Positions 17,513-26,495 of a stretch of DNA of 64,000 nucleotides are shown in pieces (within the stretch, counting starts at the first letter, position 1; every line of letters begins with the position of its first letter). Made by a program: the position numbers and the translations under genes. The DNA lies in assembly GCF_041360795.1 (NCBI RefSeq), contig NZ_JBFUPW010000001.1, positions 434,001 to 498,000 of the forward strand. The letters are read 5' to 3'. The notes beneath the pieces were generated by a model that saw only the letters and a list, made by a program, of their open reading frames with translations, did not search any database and was not told the origin of the DNA. Source of the stretch: Arthrobacter_E sp041360795 (GTDB lineage: Bacteria; Actinomycetota; Actinomycetes; Actinomycetales; Micrococcaceae).

Positions 17513-19657
17513 ATGGCTAGTTCCGAGCGAAACCAACCACGGATGACTATGCCTCAGCAGACCTTCAGCGAATCCCTCACGTCACGACGCCAGGAGTCCC
17601 TGGCCCGGGGGAGGAGGCGGGCCGTGCCGGACGCCGCCGTGAAGAACCACGAGAGATCGTTCCGCCCCGAGATCCAGGGGCTCCGTGCTCTGGCCGTGCT
17701 GATGGTGGTCACCTATCACGTGTGGATGGGCAGGGTCTCCGGTGGTGTGGATGTCTTCCTGTTCATTTCGGCATTCCTCATGACGCTGCAATTCGTGCGG
17801 AAGCACGACCGTGGGGTCAAGACCAACCTTCTGCGCCACTATCTCCACGTGTTCTGGCGCCTGCTGCCCCTGGCCGCCCTCGTCATCCTGGCGGTGCTGA
17901 TCGTGGGCAGGTTCCTCTACCCGGCGACGCAATGGGGAGGGCTTCTCACCCAGGCCTGGTCGTCCCTCCTCTACGCGGAGAACTGGACACTCAAGGCGCT
18001 GGCCGTCGACTACTACGCCGACAATCACGCGCTGGCCAGCCCCCTCCAGCATTTCTGGTCGCTGTCCATCCAGGGCCAGGTCTTCATCCTGTGGCCCCTG
18101 ATCTTCCTGGTGTCCTCGGCGGTCGCCCGCGCCCGGGGGATCGGGTACCGGAAGCTTCTGGCGTTCGTGTTCGGCGCCGTCCTGCTCCTCTCGCTCGCGT
18201 TCTCCATCTGGTACACCGCCACCAGTCAGGCCGAGGCCTATTTCGACACCTTTGCCCGGCTCTGGGAATTCGCGCTGGGCTCGCTGCTGGCCCTCGGCCT
18301 GAAACATCTCGCGCTTCCCGTGATGGTGCGGGTGGTGCTCGGCTGGGCCGGGGTGGTGGCCATGCTCGCCTGCGGTTTCGTGATCGACGTCCAGGGAGCG
18401 TTCCCCGGAGTGGCGGCGCTCTGGCCGACCCTCTCGGCGGCCGCAGTGATCGTCGCGGGCTGGACGGGTTCGCCGTTCGGCGTGGACCGGCTCCTGTCCT
18501 CGAAGCCGCTCGTGTCCCTTGGCGGTAATTCCTACGCCCTGTATCTCTGGCACTGGCCGGTGCTCGTCTTCGCCCTGATGGTCCGGGACCGGGAGAACGC
18601 CGACGGGAAACTCGGCTTCGCCGTCGTGGTCCTCTCGCTGGCCCTCGCCTACGCGAGCACCTGGCTGGTGGAGAAAAGGCTGCGGACGTGGAGCTGGCCG
18701 GATCTCAGGGGGAGGAATGCGCTCGCGGCCTGTGCCGCCGTCGTCGCGCTGGTCAGTGCGCCGCTCGGCTACTGGCAGCTGAATTACAACGCCAAGGTGT
18801 CGGCCCCGATCAGCGCGACCGAGCGGGACAACCCCGGCGCCCGAATGCTCGATCCCGACTATGTGGCGCGCAGCTCGCCCGACGCGCCGGTGATGCCTCC
18901 CGCGGAGAAGGTGGCCACGGACTGGGTCAGTCTGGACGGTCCGTGTCCCGAGGAGCTCAAGCCGGAGGGCGGAAACGAAGTCGTGGAGCGCTGTGGTTTC
19001 CAGGCGCCGCCGTCGGGTGAGGCCTCCAAGACGGTGATGATGCTGGGGCACTCCCACGCCGAGCAGTTCATGGCGGCCGTCAAGCCCCTGGCGGCGCAGG
19101 AGAACTGGAACCTCATCGCCCAGCAGAAAGGCGGATGCGCGTTCTCGCCCGTCGAGTCGACGGGCGACAAGGCCTGTGACGACTACAACCGGGACGTCTG
19201 GTCCTACGTGCAGCAGGTGAAGCCGGACCTGGTCATCACGATGGCCACCCAGTCGGCGCCGGATTCGCCCCGCGAGGACTTGAGCGTGGGGTTCGAGAGC
19301 ATGGCGCAGGAGCTCGACAAGCTCGGTATCGACGTCCTCGGCATCCGCGACAATCCGCGCTCGGCCCGCAACCTCAGCACCTGCGCGATCGCGAAGGGCC
19401 ATGATGACCCTTCCTGCAGCCTTGAGCGCTCGTCCGTCGTGGCCCCGGAACCCGTCTACGAGGGCGAGAAGTACGGCGACAGCCTGGGTTCAGTGAAGTT
19501 CATGGACCTCACCGACAGGATCTGCACGACGTCGGCCTGCCCGCCGAAGGTGGGGAACATCTGGGTCTATCTGGACGAGAACCATTTGACGGGAACCTAT
19601 GCGGCCAGCCTGGCGCCCGCGTTCGAGGAGAAATACGGATCCCTGTTCGGCTCGTGA
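17513..19657 (+). CDS. OafA-type membrane acyltransferase fused to SGNH domain (copy 1)
   Basis: About 714 residues. The N-terminal acyltransferase-3 domain begins FRPEIQGLRALAVLMVVTYH, whose His is the proposed catalytic base, and contains about ten membrane helices. The C-terminal extracytoplasmic SGNH hydrolase-like domain has LGHSHAEQF and a final DxxH-like DENHLTG. Such proteins O-acylate cell-surface glycans or peptidoglycan. The start is uncertain: ATG 17513, ATG 17543 and a GTG at 17468 are all in frame and none has a strong ribosome site. A close paralogue follows. Confidence 0.88.
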   Translation: MASSERNQPRMTMPQQTFSESLTSRRQESLARGRRRAVPDAAVKNHERSFRPEIQGLRALAVLMVVTYHVWMGRVSGGVDVFLFISAFLMTLQFVRKHDRGVKTNLLRHYLHVFWRLLPLAALVILAVLIVGRFLYPATQWGGLLTQAWSSLLYAENWTLKALAVDYYADNHALASPLQHFWSLSIQGQVFILWPLIFLVSSAVARARGIGYRKLLAFVFGAVLLLSLAFSIWYTATSQAEAYFDTFARLWEFALGSLLALGLKHLALPVMVRVVLGWAGVVAMLACGFVIDVQGAFPGVAALWPTLSAAAVIVAGWTGSPFGVDRLLSSKPLVSLGGNSYALYLWHWPVLVFALMVRDRENADGKLGFAVVVLSLALAYASTWLVEKRLRTWSWPDLRGRNALAACAAVVALVSAPLGYWQLNYNAKVSAPISATERDNPGARMLDPDYVARSSPDAPVMPPAEKVATDWVSLDGPCPEELKPEGGNEVVERCGFQAPPSGEASKTVMMLGHSHAEQFMAAVKPLAAQENWNLIAQQKGGCAFSPVESTGDKACDDYNRDVWSYVQQVKPDLVITMATQSAPDSPREDLSVGFESMAQELDKLGIDVLGIRDNPRSARNLSTCAIAKGHDDPSCSLERSSVVAPEPVYEGEKYGDSLGSVKFMDLTDRICTTSACPPKVGNIWVYLDENHLTGTYAASLAPAFEEKYGSLFGS

Positions 19658-19799
19658 GCCCGGGCGGGAGCCCGCGACGTGTGTCGTGAGGGCGTCGGGA
19701 ACGGCGCCGAGCCCGCGCCGAGCAGGTCCCGAGGAGGCGCATAGCCTGCGCACAGGCTAGAATGTAACGATGAGATAACGCTCCAACGGTTGGATAGGT

Positions 19800-21899
19800 A
19801 TGCTCACCGCGACGATGAAGAACGCCCTGACACGGCTCTCCAGAGGCCCGGCCCGCACGGCCGGCGCCTCGAGCCCTGGCTCGACCCCGGAAACGGGTGC
19901 GGCGCGTTCCTTCCGTCCGGAGATCCAAGGGCTCCGCGCCCTCGCGGTCCTCATGGTGGTGACGTACCACGTCTGGTTCGGCCGGGTCTCCGGCGGCGTG
20001 GACGCCTTTCTGCTGATCTCCGCCTTCCTCATGACGCTCCAGTTCACCCGCCGCTTCGAGCGCGGGCAGCGGGTCAGCCTGCCGAAGCACTATCTCCACG
20101 TCTTCCAGAGGCTCCTGCCGGCGGCGGTCCTCGTGATCGTGCTGGTGCTGCTGGCCGTGCGGTTCCTCGTCCCTGCCACCCGCTGGGCGGACATCATCGG
20201 TCAAGGCCTGGCCTCGCTCTTCTATGTGGAGAACTGGGCTCTTCAAGCGCAGTCCGTGGACTACTACGCGGCGGACCACTCGATGGCCAGCCCCTTCCAG
20301 CATTTCTGGTCGCTGTCCATCCAGGGCCAGATCTTCATCCTGTGGCCGCTGATCTTCGTGCTCTGCGGCCTGCTGGCAAGGAAGTTCGGGTGGAATTACC
20401 GGGCCGTCCTGATCCCGGTCTTCTCCCTGGTGTTCATCGCGTCCTTCGTCTTCTCGGTGCAGTACACCGCGAGCCACCAGACGTTGGCCTACTTCGACAC
20501 CTTCGCCCGGATGTGGGAATTCGCGCTGGGCACCTTGCTTGCGCTCGTCCTGCCGTACCTGAACTTCCCCCGCATGGTGCGGATCGTCCTGGGCTGGGCC
20601 GGTGTGGTGGCCATGCTGAGCTGCGGTTTCATCCTCGACGTCCAGGGCGCCTTCCCGGGCTACGTGGCGCTGTGGCCGACCCTCGCGGTGTCTGCCGTGC
20701 TCATCGCGGGAGCGACGGAATCCCGGATGGGAGTGGACCGGATCCTCAGTTCCAAGGCGCTGGCACGGCTCGGCGGCAACTCCTATGCGCTGTATCTCTG
20801 GCACTGGCCCGTGCTGACCCTCGCCCTGGTGGTGGCCGATCGCGAATCCGCGGGCTTCTTGCTGGGCCTGGGCATCATCGTGTTCTCCCTTGCGGCCGCG
20901 GTGCTCACCACGCGCTTCGTCGAGAAGCCCCTGAGGAGCTGGAGCTGGGTGGAGCGCCGCACGAGCAACGCGGTGGTGGCCACCGTGACTCTGGTGATGT
21001 GTGCGGCCGTGCCGCTGACCGCCTGGCGGGTGGACTACAAATCGAAGGCCATGACGCCCGTGAGTGTCTCCACTGCCACCAACCCGGGCGCCACCAGCCT
21101 GGAACCCGGCTACGTTCCCGAGGATCAGCCGGCCACCGCCGTCGTGCCCCAGCCTGAACGGGTCGGCAGTGACTGGTCCACGCTGGAGGGCGGCTGCGAG
21201 GGCGCTTTCAGCCCGAGCCAGGGCGATGAGGTCATCCGCAACTGCGCCCTGCAGCCGGCGGAGGGGACGGCCTCCAAGACGGTCCTCGTGGTGGGCCATT
21301 CCCACGCCCAGCAGATGCTCGCCGCCATCAAGCCTCTGGCCGCCCAGCAGAACTGGAACCTCATCGCCGACGTGAAGGGCGGCTGCCCCTACTCGGCCGT
21401 GGAGTCCACGGGCAACGAGGAATGCGACGCCTTCAACGCCGATCTGCGCCAGTACATCAAGCAGCTCAAGCCGGATCTCGTCATCACGATGGCCACCCAG
21501 TCCACGCCGGACTCCCCGGACGAACAGCTGAGCACCGGGTTCGAGAGCACGGCCCGTGACCTCGGCGAGCAGGGCATCAAGGTGGTCGGATTGCGGGACA
21601 ACCCCCGCTCCTCCAAGAACCTCGCGGAGTGCGCGCTGGTCAAGGGCGTCGACAACCCGGCCTGTGTGATGCAGCGGGATCAGGTCCTGCCGTCAGTGCC
21701 CGTGTACGCGCCGCTGGAGCCGGTCCTGAAGAACACCACCTTCATCGACCTCAGCGACTACATCTGCCTGCCCACCACGTGCCCTCCGGTCGTCGGGAAG
21801 GTCCGGGTCTTCCTGGATTCGAACCATCTCACCGAGACGTTCGTGGACACGCTCGCGGCGCCGTTCGCCTCGGAGTTCACGCGGCTCATCAAGTGGTGA
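19800..21899 (+). CDS. OafA-type membrane acyltransferase fused to SGNH domain (copy 2)
   Basis: 699 residues, colinear with the preceding gene over almost its whole length (shared blocks include FRPEIQGLRALAVLMVV, QHFWSLSIQGQ, LGGNSYALYLWHWPVL and the LVITMATQS segment). The SGNH motifs are VGHSHAQQM and DSNHLTE. The extracytoplasmic loop after the last helix differs most, which may change the acceptor or docking. The 142-nt gap holds a possible separate promoter. It is probably a tandem duplication followed by divergence. Confidence 0.88.
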   Translation: MLTATMKNALTRLSRGPARTAGASSPGSTPETGAARSFRPEIQGLRALAVLMVVTYHVWFGRVSGGVDAFLLISAFLMTLQFTRRFERGQRVSLPKHYLHVFQRLLPAAVLVIVLVLLAVRFLVPATRWADIIGQGLASLFYVENWALQAQSVDYYAADHSMASPFQHFWSLSIQGQIFILWPLIFVLCGLLARKFGWNYRAVLIPVFSLVFIASFVFSVQYTASHQTLAYFDTFARMWEFALGTLLALVLPYLNFPRMVRIVLGWAGVVAMLSCGFILDVQGAFPGYVALWPTLAVSAVLIAGATESRMGVDRILSSKALARLGGNSYALYLWHWPVLTLALVVADRESAGFLLGLGIIVFSLAAAVLTTRFVEKPLRSWSWVERRTSNAVVATVTLVMCAAVPLTAWRVDYKSKAMTPVSVSTATNPGATSLEPGYVPEDQPATAVVPQPERVGSDWSTLEGGCEGAFSPSQGDEVIRNCALQPAEGTASKTVLVVGHSHAQQMLAAIKPLAAQQNWNLIADVKGGCPYSAVESTGNEECDAFNADLRQYIKQLKPDLVITMATQSTPDSPDEQLSTGFESTARDLGEQGIKVVGLRDNPRSSKNLAECALVKGVDNPACVMQRDQVLPSVPVYAPLEPVLKNTTFIDLSDYICLPTTCPPVVGKVRVFLDSNHLTETFVDTLAAPFASEFTRLIKW

Positions 21900-22035
21900 A
21901 GCTCACGACCGCCCGGAGGAACAGCGGCCCCGCTCACCGCGTTTAGAATTAATCAACTACGCACGGACCAGACCCGTAATGACTGGCTGGTCATCTGTTG
22001 CACACCCACCCGGTATCCCCGAAAGAGGCGCACTC

Positions 22036-23547
22036 ATGACCACCCCTGAACACGACCCGTTCGGCTTCGTGGGACTCACCTACGACGACGTCTTGCTCCT
22101 GCCCGGCCACACCGACGTCATCCCGTCGGACGCCGACACCTCGTCCCGCATCTCCAAGCGCATCACGGTCCAGACCCCGCTGCTGTCCGCGGCCATGGAC
22201 ACCGTCACCGAATCCCGCATGGCCATCGCCATGGCGCGTCAGGGCGGCCTTGGCGTCATCCACCGCAACCTGTCCATCGCGGATCAGGCCGACCACGTGG
22301 ACCGCGTGAAGCGCAGCGAATCCGGCATGATCACCAACCCGCTCGTGATCGGCCCGGACGCCACGCTCCTCGAGCTGGACCAGCTCTGCGCCCGCTACCG
22401 CGTCTCCGGCCTTCCCGTGGTCGACGCCGACAACCGCCTGCTGGGCATCATCACCAACCGCGACACGCGCTTCGTCCCGGAGAGCGAGTACCCCAACCGC
22501 CTCGTGCGCGACGTCATGACCAAGATGCCGCTCATCACCGGCCGCGTCGGCATCACGCGTGATGAGGCATCGGATCTCCTGGCGAAGAACAAGATCGAGA
22601 AGCTCCCGCTCGTGGACGCCGACGGCCGTCTCCAGGGCCTCATCACCACCAAGGACTTCACCAAGGCGGAGCAGTACCCGCTGGCCACCAAGGACGAGGA
22701 AGGCCGCCTCCGCGTGGGCGCCGCCATCGGCTTCTTCGGTGACGGCTGGGAGCGCGCCATGACCCTGGTCGAGGCCGGCGTCGACGCGCTGTTCGTGGAC
22801 ACCGCCAACGGCCACTCCCAGGGCGTGCTGGACATGATCTCCCGCCTGAAGGCCGAGAAGTCCGCCGCGCATGTGGACATCATCGGCGGTCAGGCCGCCA
22901 CCCGCGAGGGTGCTCAGGCCCTGATCGACGCCGGCGCCGACGGCATCAAGGTCGGCGTGGGCCCGGGCTCCATCTGCACCACCCGCGTCGTGGCCGGTGT
23001 GGGCGTCCCGCAGATCACCGCCATCTACGAATCCGCCAAGGCCGCCATCCCGGCGGGTGTTCCGCTGATCGCCGACGGCGGTCTGCAGTACTCGGGCGAC
23101 ATCGGCAAGGCGCTGGTCGCCGGCGCCGACACGGTCATGCTCGGTTCGCTCCTGGCCGGCTGTGCCGAGTCCCCGGGCGACCTGATCTTCGTCAACGGCA
23201 AGCAGTACAAGAGCTACCGCGGCATGGGCTCCCTGGGCGCCATGCAGAGCCGCGGCAAGAACACCTCGTATTCGAAGGACCGCTACTTCCAGGCGGACGT
23301 CTCCGGTGACGACAAGCTGATCCCCGAAGGCATCGAGGGCCGCGTCGCGTACCGCGGACCGCTCTCCTCCGTGGCCTATCAGCTGGTGGGCGGCCTGCGC
23401 CAGACCATGTTCTACGTCGGTTCCCCGAACATCGCCGAGCTGAAGGCCCGCGGCAAGTTCGTCCGGATCACCCCGGCCGGCCTCAAGGAGAGCCACCCGC
23501 ATGACATCCAGATGACGGTCGAGGCGCCGAACTACACCTCGCGCTGA
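22036..23547 (+). CDS. guaB: Inosine-5'-monophosphate dehydrogenase
   Basis: 503-residue enzyme oxidising IMP to XMP, the committed step to GMP. The barrel starts GLTYDDVLLLPGHT. Two CBS domains occupy about residues 95-210. The catalytic loop GPGSICTTR holds the active Cys, followed by the flap region YRGMGSLGAM. The ATG at 22036 is chosen at MTTPEHDPFGF with GAAAGAGG upstream; an upstream in-frame start has no such site. A 17-bp tandem repeat and a hairpin follow the stop. Confidence 0.97.
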   Translation: MTTPEHDPFGFVGLTYDDVLLLPGHTDVIPSDADTSSRISKRITVQTPLLSAAMDTVTESRMAIAMARQGGLGVIHRNLSIADQADHVDRVKRSESGMITNPLVIGPDATLLELDQLCARYRVSGLPVVDADNRLLGIITNRDTRFVPESEYPNRLVRDVMTKMPLITGRVGITRDEASDLLAKNKIEKLPLVDADGRLQGLITTKDFTKAEQYPLATKDEEGRLRVGAAIGFFGDGWERAMTLVEAGVDALFVDTANGHSQGVLDMISRLKAEKSAAHVDIIGGQAATREGAQALIDAGADGIKVGVGPGSICTTRVVAGVGVPQITAIYESAKAAIPAGVPLIADGGLQYSGDIGKALVAGADTVMLGSLLAGCAESPGDLIFVNGKQYKSYRGMGSLGAMQSRGKNTSYSKDRYFQADVSGDDKLIPEGIEGRVAYRGPLSSVAYQLVGGLRQTMFYVGSPNIAELKARGKFVRITPAGLKESHPHDIQMTVEAPNYTSR

Positions 23548-23560
23548 GTCCCCATGCGGC

Positions 23561-23611
23561 GCTGAGCTGCACCTCTCGCTGAGCTGCACCTCTCGCTGAG
23601 CGGCGCACTTC
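23561..23611. repeat. Tandem 17-bp repeat after guaB
   Basis: Two exact units GCTGAGCTGCACCTCTC (23561-23577, 23578-23594) and a third diverged unit (23595-23611), then a partial GCTGAAG. It begins 14 nt after the guaB stop. Confidence 0.85.
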
Positions 23612-23619
23612 GCTGAAGC

Positions 23620-23669
23620 ACGACGACGGCGGCGGGTCACCTTCCCAGGTGGCCCGCCGCCGTCGTCGT
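23620..23669 (+). terminator. Hairpin after guaB (ACGACGACG type)
   Basis: 22-bp stem with a single mismatch (23620-23641 with 23648-23669) and a 6-nt loop. The outer end is ACGACGACG/CGTCGTCGT, shared with hairpins at 31599, 32680 and 41601. No long U-tract. Confidence 0.7.
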
Positions 23670-23693
23670 CTCCGCAGTGTTCATCCCGGCTGA

Positions 23694-23758
23694 CACGCGA
23701 ACCGCCACGTGGTGCCCGTATCTGTGGGGGATACGGGCACCACGTGGCGGTTCGCGTG
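23694..23758. repeat. Perfect 28-bp-arm palindrome (element B)
   Basis: Left arm 23694-23721 and right arm 23731-23758 are exact reverse complements around a 9-nt loop. The core reads GCGAACCGCCA, CGTG, GTGCCCGTAT. Compared with element A (3855), only the 4-bp middle differs, and both arms carry the change. It lies 11 nt past the marR stop. Confidence 0.85.
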
Positions 23759-23769
23759 AGGGGAGGAGC

Positions 23770-24162
23770 TCAGGACTCCGCGGTCGTGGGGAGGGTGTTC
23801 ATCAGGACCTCGCGGTGGATCTTCGCGGCATCCTCGTGCAGCTGGACGCCCGCATCGGTGAGTCCCACCACGAGGGAGCGCCGGTCCTCGCTGCACGCGG
23901 AGCGGTGGACGTAGCCGCCCTTCTCGAGACGGTCGACGATCTTGCTCAGGGCGCTCTGTGTCATGGGGGAGACCTGGGTGAGGTCCTTCATGCGGCACTC
24001 CGCGTCCCCGTACTCCGCGAGCAGGTCCAGGGTCTCGAAGTCGTTGAGCCCGATCCCGAAGTGCGAGGCCAGCTCACGGTCCAGAGTGTTGGAGGTCTTG
24101 AGATAGCAGCTCTGCACGGAGCGCCATTGCTCCACGAGGGCCGTGGCGTCTGTAGTTGACAT
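23770..24162 (-). CDS. MarR family transcriptional regulator
   Basis: 130 residues with the MarR winged helix (MKDLTQVSPMTQSALSKIV, DRLEKGGYVHRS, EDRRSLVVGLTDAG). It is divergent from a drug-efflux type MFS gene with 84 nt between the starts, so it most likely represses that transporter and itself through dyads in the gap. The ligand is unknown. Confidence 0.9.
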   Translation of the reverse strand: MSTTDATALVEQWRSVQSCYLKTSNTLDRELASHFGIGLNDFETLDLLAEYGDAECRMKDLTQVSPMTQSALSKIVDRLEKGGYVHRSACSEDRRSLVVGLTDAGVQLHEDAAKIHREVLMNTLPTTAES

Positions 24163-24191
24163 GCGCCCATTTTAGTCCATGACGGAATATT

Positions 24192-24203
24192 TTTCCACGG
24201 AAA
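24192..24203. promoter_or_regulatory. Candidate MarR operator
   Basis: TTTCCACGGAAA, a 12-nt dyad perfect except for the central step, in the AT-rich marR/MFS intergenic region. Extra half-sites (GGAA at 24184, TTTTCC at 24206) flank it. Confidence 0.5.
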
Positions 24204-24246
24204 CATTTTCCTTGTCATTCGATGATGCGTCATATAAGTTGTTGCC

Positions 24247-25722
24247 ATGGATTCAGGAAGCACACTGACCGCAGCCCCCGCGACAGGGGCCGGCCCCCGG
24301 ACCTCCCCGGCAACCGGCCTGGCTGTCTCCGACCTTCTCTGGAGCCGCCGCACCTGGCTGCTCCTCGTGACCCTTTGCATCGTTCTCGCCCTCGATGGCC
24401 TCGACGTCTCCATGGTGGGCGTCGCCCTCCCCTCCATCGGCCAGGAACTCGGACTCGGAACCGGCTCCCTGCAGTGGATCGTCTCGGCGTACGTCCTCGG
24501 CTACGGCGCCCTGCTGCTGCTCGGCGGCCGCATGGCGGACCTCCTCGGCCGCCGCCGCGTGTTCCTCGTGGCCCTGAGCGTCTTCGGCCTCGCCTCCCTC
24601 CTGGGCGGACTGGTCAGCGACCCCACCCTGCTGATCGCCACCCGTTTCATCAAGGGACTCGCCGCCGCGTTCACCGCTCCGGCCGGTTTCTCGATCATCA
24701 CCACCAACTTCGTCGAGGGCCCCGCCCGCAACAAGGCGATCTCCATCTACGCGACCTTCGGCGCCAGTGGCTATTCGCTGGGCCTGGTGGTCGGTGGATT
24801 CATGACCGAGCTGAGCTGGCGCTGGACCTTCCTGGTCTCGGTGCCGGTGGCCGCCCTGGTCCTGCTGATGGCCCTGCGGTTCATCCCGCGTGACCGCCCC
24901 GCTGCTGAGGGCGGACACGACATCTGGGGAGCCGTGAGCCTGGCCCTCGGCATGCTCGGCCTCGTCTTCACCGTGGTCCAGGCCCCGGATTCCGGCTGGA
25001 CCTCGCCCTTCACCATCGGAGGGTTCGTCCTCTCCGCCGCGGTGCTCGCGCTGTTCGGGTTCATTGAGACCCGTACCCGTCACCCGCTGATCCGTTTCGG
25101 CATCCTCCGGGAAGGCTGGGTGGCCCGCGCCAACCTGGCCGCCGTCGCGCTGTTCGGCTCCTACCTGAGCTTCCAGTTCATCGTCACGCTGTTCCTGCAG
25201 TCAGTTCTCGGCTGGGCGCCGCTCTCGATGGCGCTGGCCCTGCTGCCCGCCGGACTCCTGGTGGTCAGCAGCGCACCGTTCGCGGACAAGCTCATCGACC
25301 GCTTCGGCGCCACCCGCCTGATCGTGGTCGGCCTGACCGCGCTGACGGCCGGATACGCCTGGTTCCTGCGCATCGGCCCGGACATCAACTACGTGGTGGA
25401 CGTCCTGCCCTCGGTTCTCCTCCTCGGCGTCGGCTTCGCCCTCGGCTTCCCGGCGATCAATGTGCAGGCGACGGCGGGCATCCACGACGACGAGCAAGGC
25501 CTCGCTGCCGGCCTCATCCAGTCGAGCACCCAGGTGGGCGCGGCGCTCGTGCTCGCCGTCACGACGGCGATCGTCACCTCGGGCACGCACGGCGGTTCGC
25601 CTACGCACGACGCTTCGGCCATGCTCGCCCAGTTCCGTCCGGGCCTCGTGCTCAGCATGGTGATCGCGGTGGTCGGTCTCGCCATCGCGCTGTTCCCGCA
25701 GCGCCGCCGGTCACGCGTCTGA
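24247..25722 (+). CDS. MFS efflux transporter, DHA2 (EmrB/QacA) type
   Basis: 491 residues with about 14 membrane helices, the DHA2 count. The motif GGRMADLLGRRRVFL is the cytoplasmic loop 2-3 signature, and the loop-4 region has IATRFIKGLAAAFTAPAGFSI (motif C-like further on). Proton-driven export of drugs or other small amphipathic compounds is expected. It is paired with the divergent MarR regulator. Confidence 0.9.
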   Translation: MDSGSTLTAAPATGAGPRTSPATGLAVSDLLWSRRTWLLLVTLCIVLALDGLDVSMVGVALPSIGQELGLGTGSLQWIVSAYVLGYGALLLLGGRMADLLGRRRVFLVALSVFGLASLLGGLVSDPTLLIATRFIKGLAAAFTAPAGFSIITTNFVEGPARNKAISIYATFGASGYSLGLVVGGFMTELSWRWTFLVSVPVAALVLLMALRFIPRDRPAAEGGHDIWGAVSLALGMLGLVFTVVQAPDSGWTSPFTIGGFVLSAAVLALFGFIETRTRHPLIRFGILREGWVARANLAAVALFGSYLSFQFIVTLFLQSVLGWAPLSMALALLPAGLLVVSSAPFADKLIDRFGATRLIVVGLTALTAGYAWFLRIGPDINYVVDVLPSVLLLGVGFALGFPAINVQATAGIHDDEQGLAAGLIQSSTQVGAALVLAVTTAIVTSGTHGGSPTHDASAMLAQFRPGLVLSMVIAVVGLAIALFPQRRRSRV

Positions 25723-25758
25723 CCCACCCGCGCCCGTCTCACTCGCGGCCCTCTCCCT

Positions 25759-25819
25759 CGCGAAGGAACAGCTGATGCCCCCACAACCCGGTTGTGGGGG
25801 CATCAACTGTTCCTTCGCG
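25759..25819. repeat. Near-perfect 30-bp-arm palindrome (element D)
   Basis: Arms 25759-25788 and 25790-25819 match at 29 of 30 positions. The outer block CGCGAAGGAACAGCT is the same as in element C (6053). It sits between convergent genes, 22 nt past the stop of the minus-strand gene. Confidence 0.85.
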
Positions 25820-25841
25820 TGGCGGGGTGGTCCGTCAGGAA

Positions 25842-26489
25842 TCAGAGGGGCCCGTAGCTCGCGTTGCCGATCGGGTCCCGCCACGTGGCCAGGTCCCGCT
25901 CCAGGAGGGAGCGGAGGTCCGGGTCGGTGGCGGCGCGCTTCCGGAAGGACTCGCGGGCCCGGCCCTGGATGGCCGAGGGGACCACGATGCAGGCGGTGAG
26001 CAGCAGGACGAAGAGGACGTATGCTCCCACGAGTCCGGTCACGGTCGCGGCGCCTCTGGACGCCATCCCGGGTGCCATCGTGGCGAGGATCCCGCCCAGC
26101 ACCAGCGCCAGGAACCCCGCCATGATGAGTCCGCCGCGCGCGGAGCCCGGCCCGCGGGAGATCAGGGTGCGGGACGTGTCAGGGAGCGCCGAGCGGACCC
26201 GCTTCCAGAAGATGAGTCCCAGGACCAGCAGGGCCGCACCCAGGATGCCGAGCACGAGTACGGCGGCCAGGGCGCTCGTCATGACGGTGATGAAGGCGCC
26301 GGCGAGAATGAGGACTGGGCCCATGCCGATCGCACTGCTCCACGCCGCCGACAGCGTCCCCTGGGTGTCCGCCAGCTGACGAAGCCGGGAAGGCGCGTTC
26401 GGCGGGCTGACCCGGGCGAGCTCGGGATCCAGCCAGTAGTCCAGCGGATGGGATGGTTGCTGCAAGGGTGCCGGGTAGGGAATCGCCAT
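25842..26489 (-). CDS. Multi-pass membrane protein in the WXG operon
   Basis: 215 residues. A short Pro-rich cytoplasmic start is followed by four hydrophobic helices (about 52-70, 75-95, 118-140, 150-172) and a basic C-terminal helix. No family recognised. Its start is only 6 nt after the stop of the preceding gene, so it is the third gene of the WXG unit. It could be an immunity or secretion accessory protein; that is inference from context. Confidence 0.7.
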   Translation of the reverse strand: MAIPYPAPLQQPSHPLDYWLDPELARVSPPNAPSRLRQLADTQGTLSAAWSSAIGMGPVLILAGAFITVMTSALAAVLVLGILGAALLVLGLIFWKRVRSALPDTSRTLISRGPGSARGGLIMAGFLALVLGGILATMAPGMASRGAATVTGLVGAYVLFVLLLTACIVVPSAIQGRARESFRKRAATDPDLRSLLERDLATWRDPIGNASYGPL

Positions 26490-26495
26490 CCAGCG

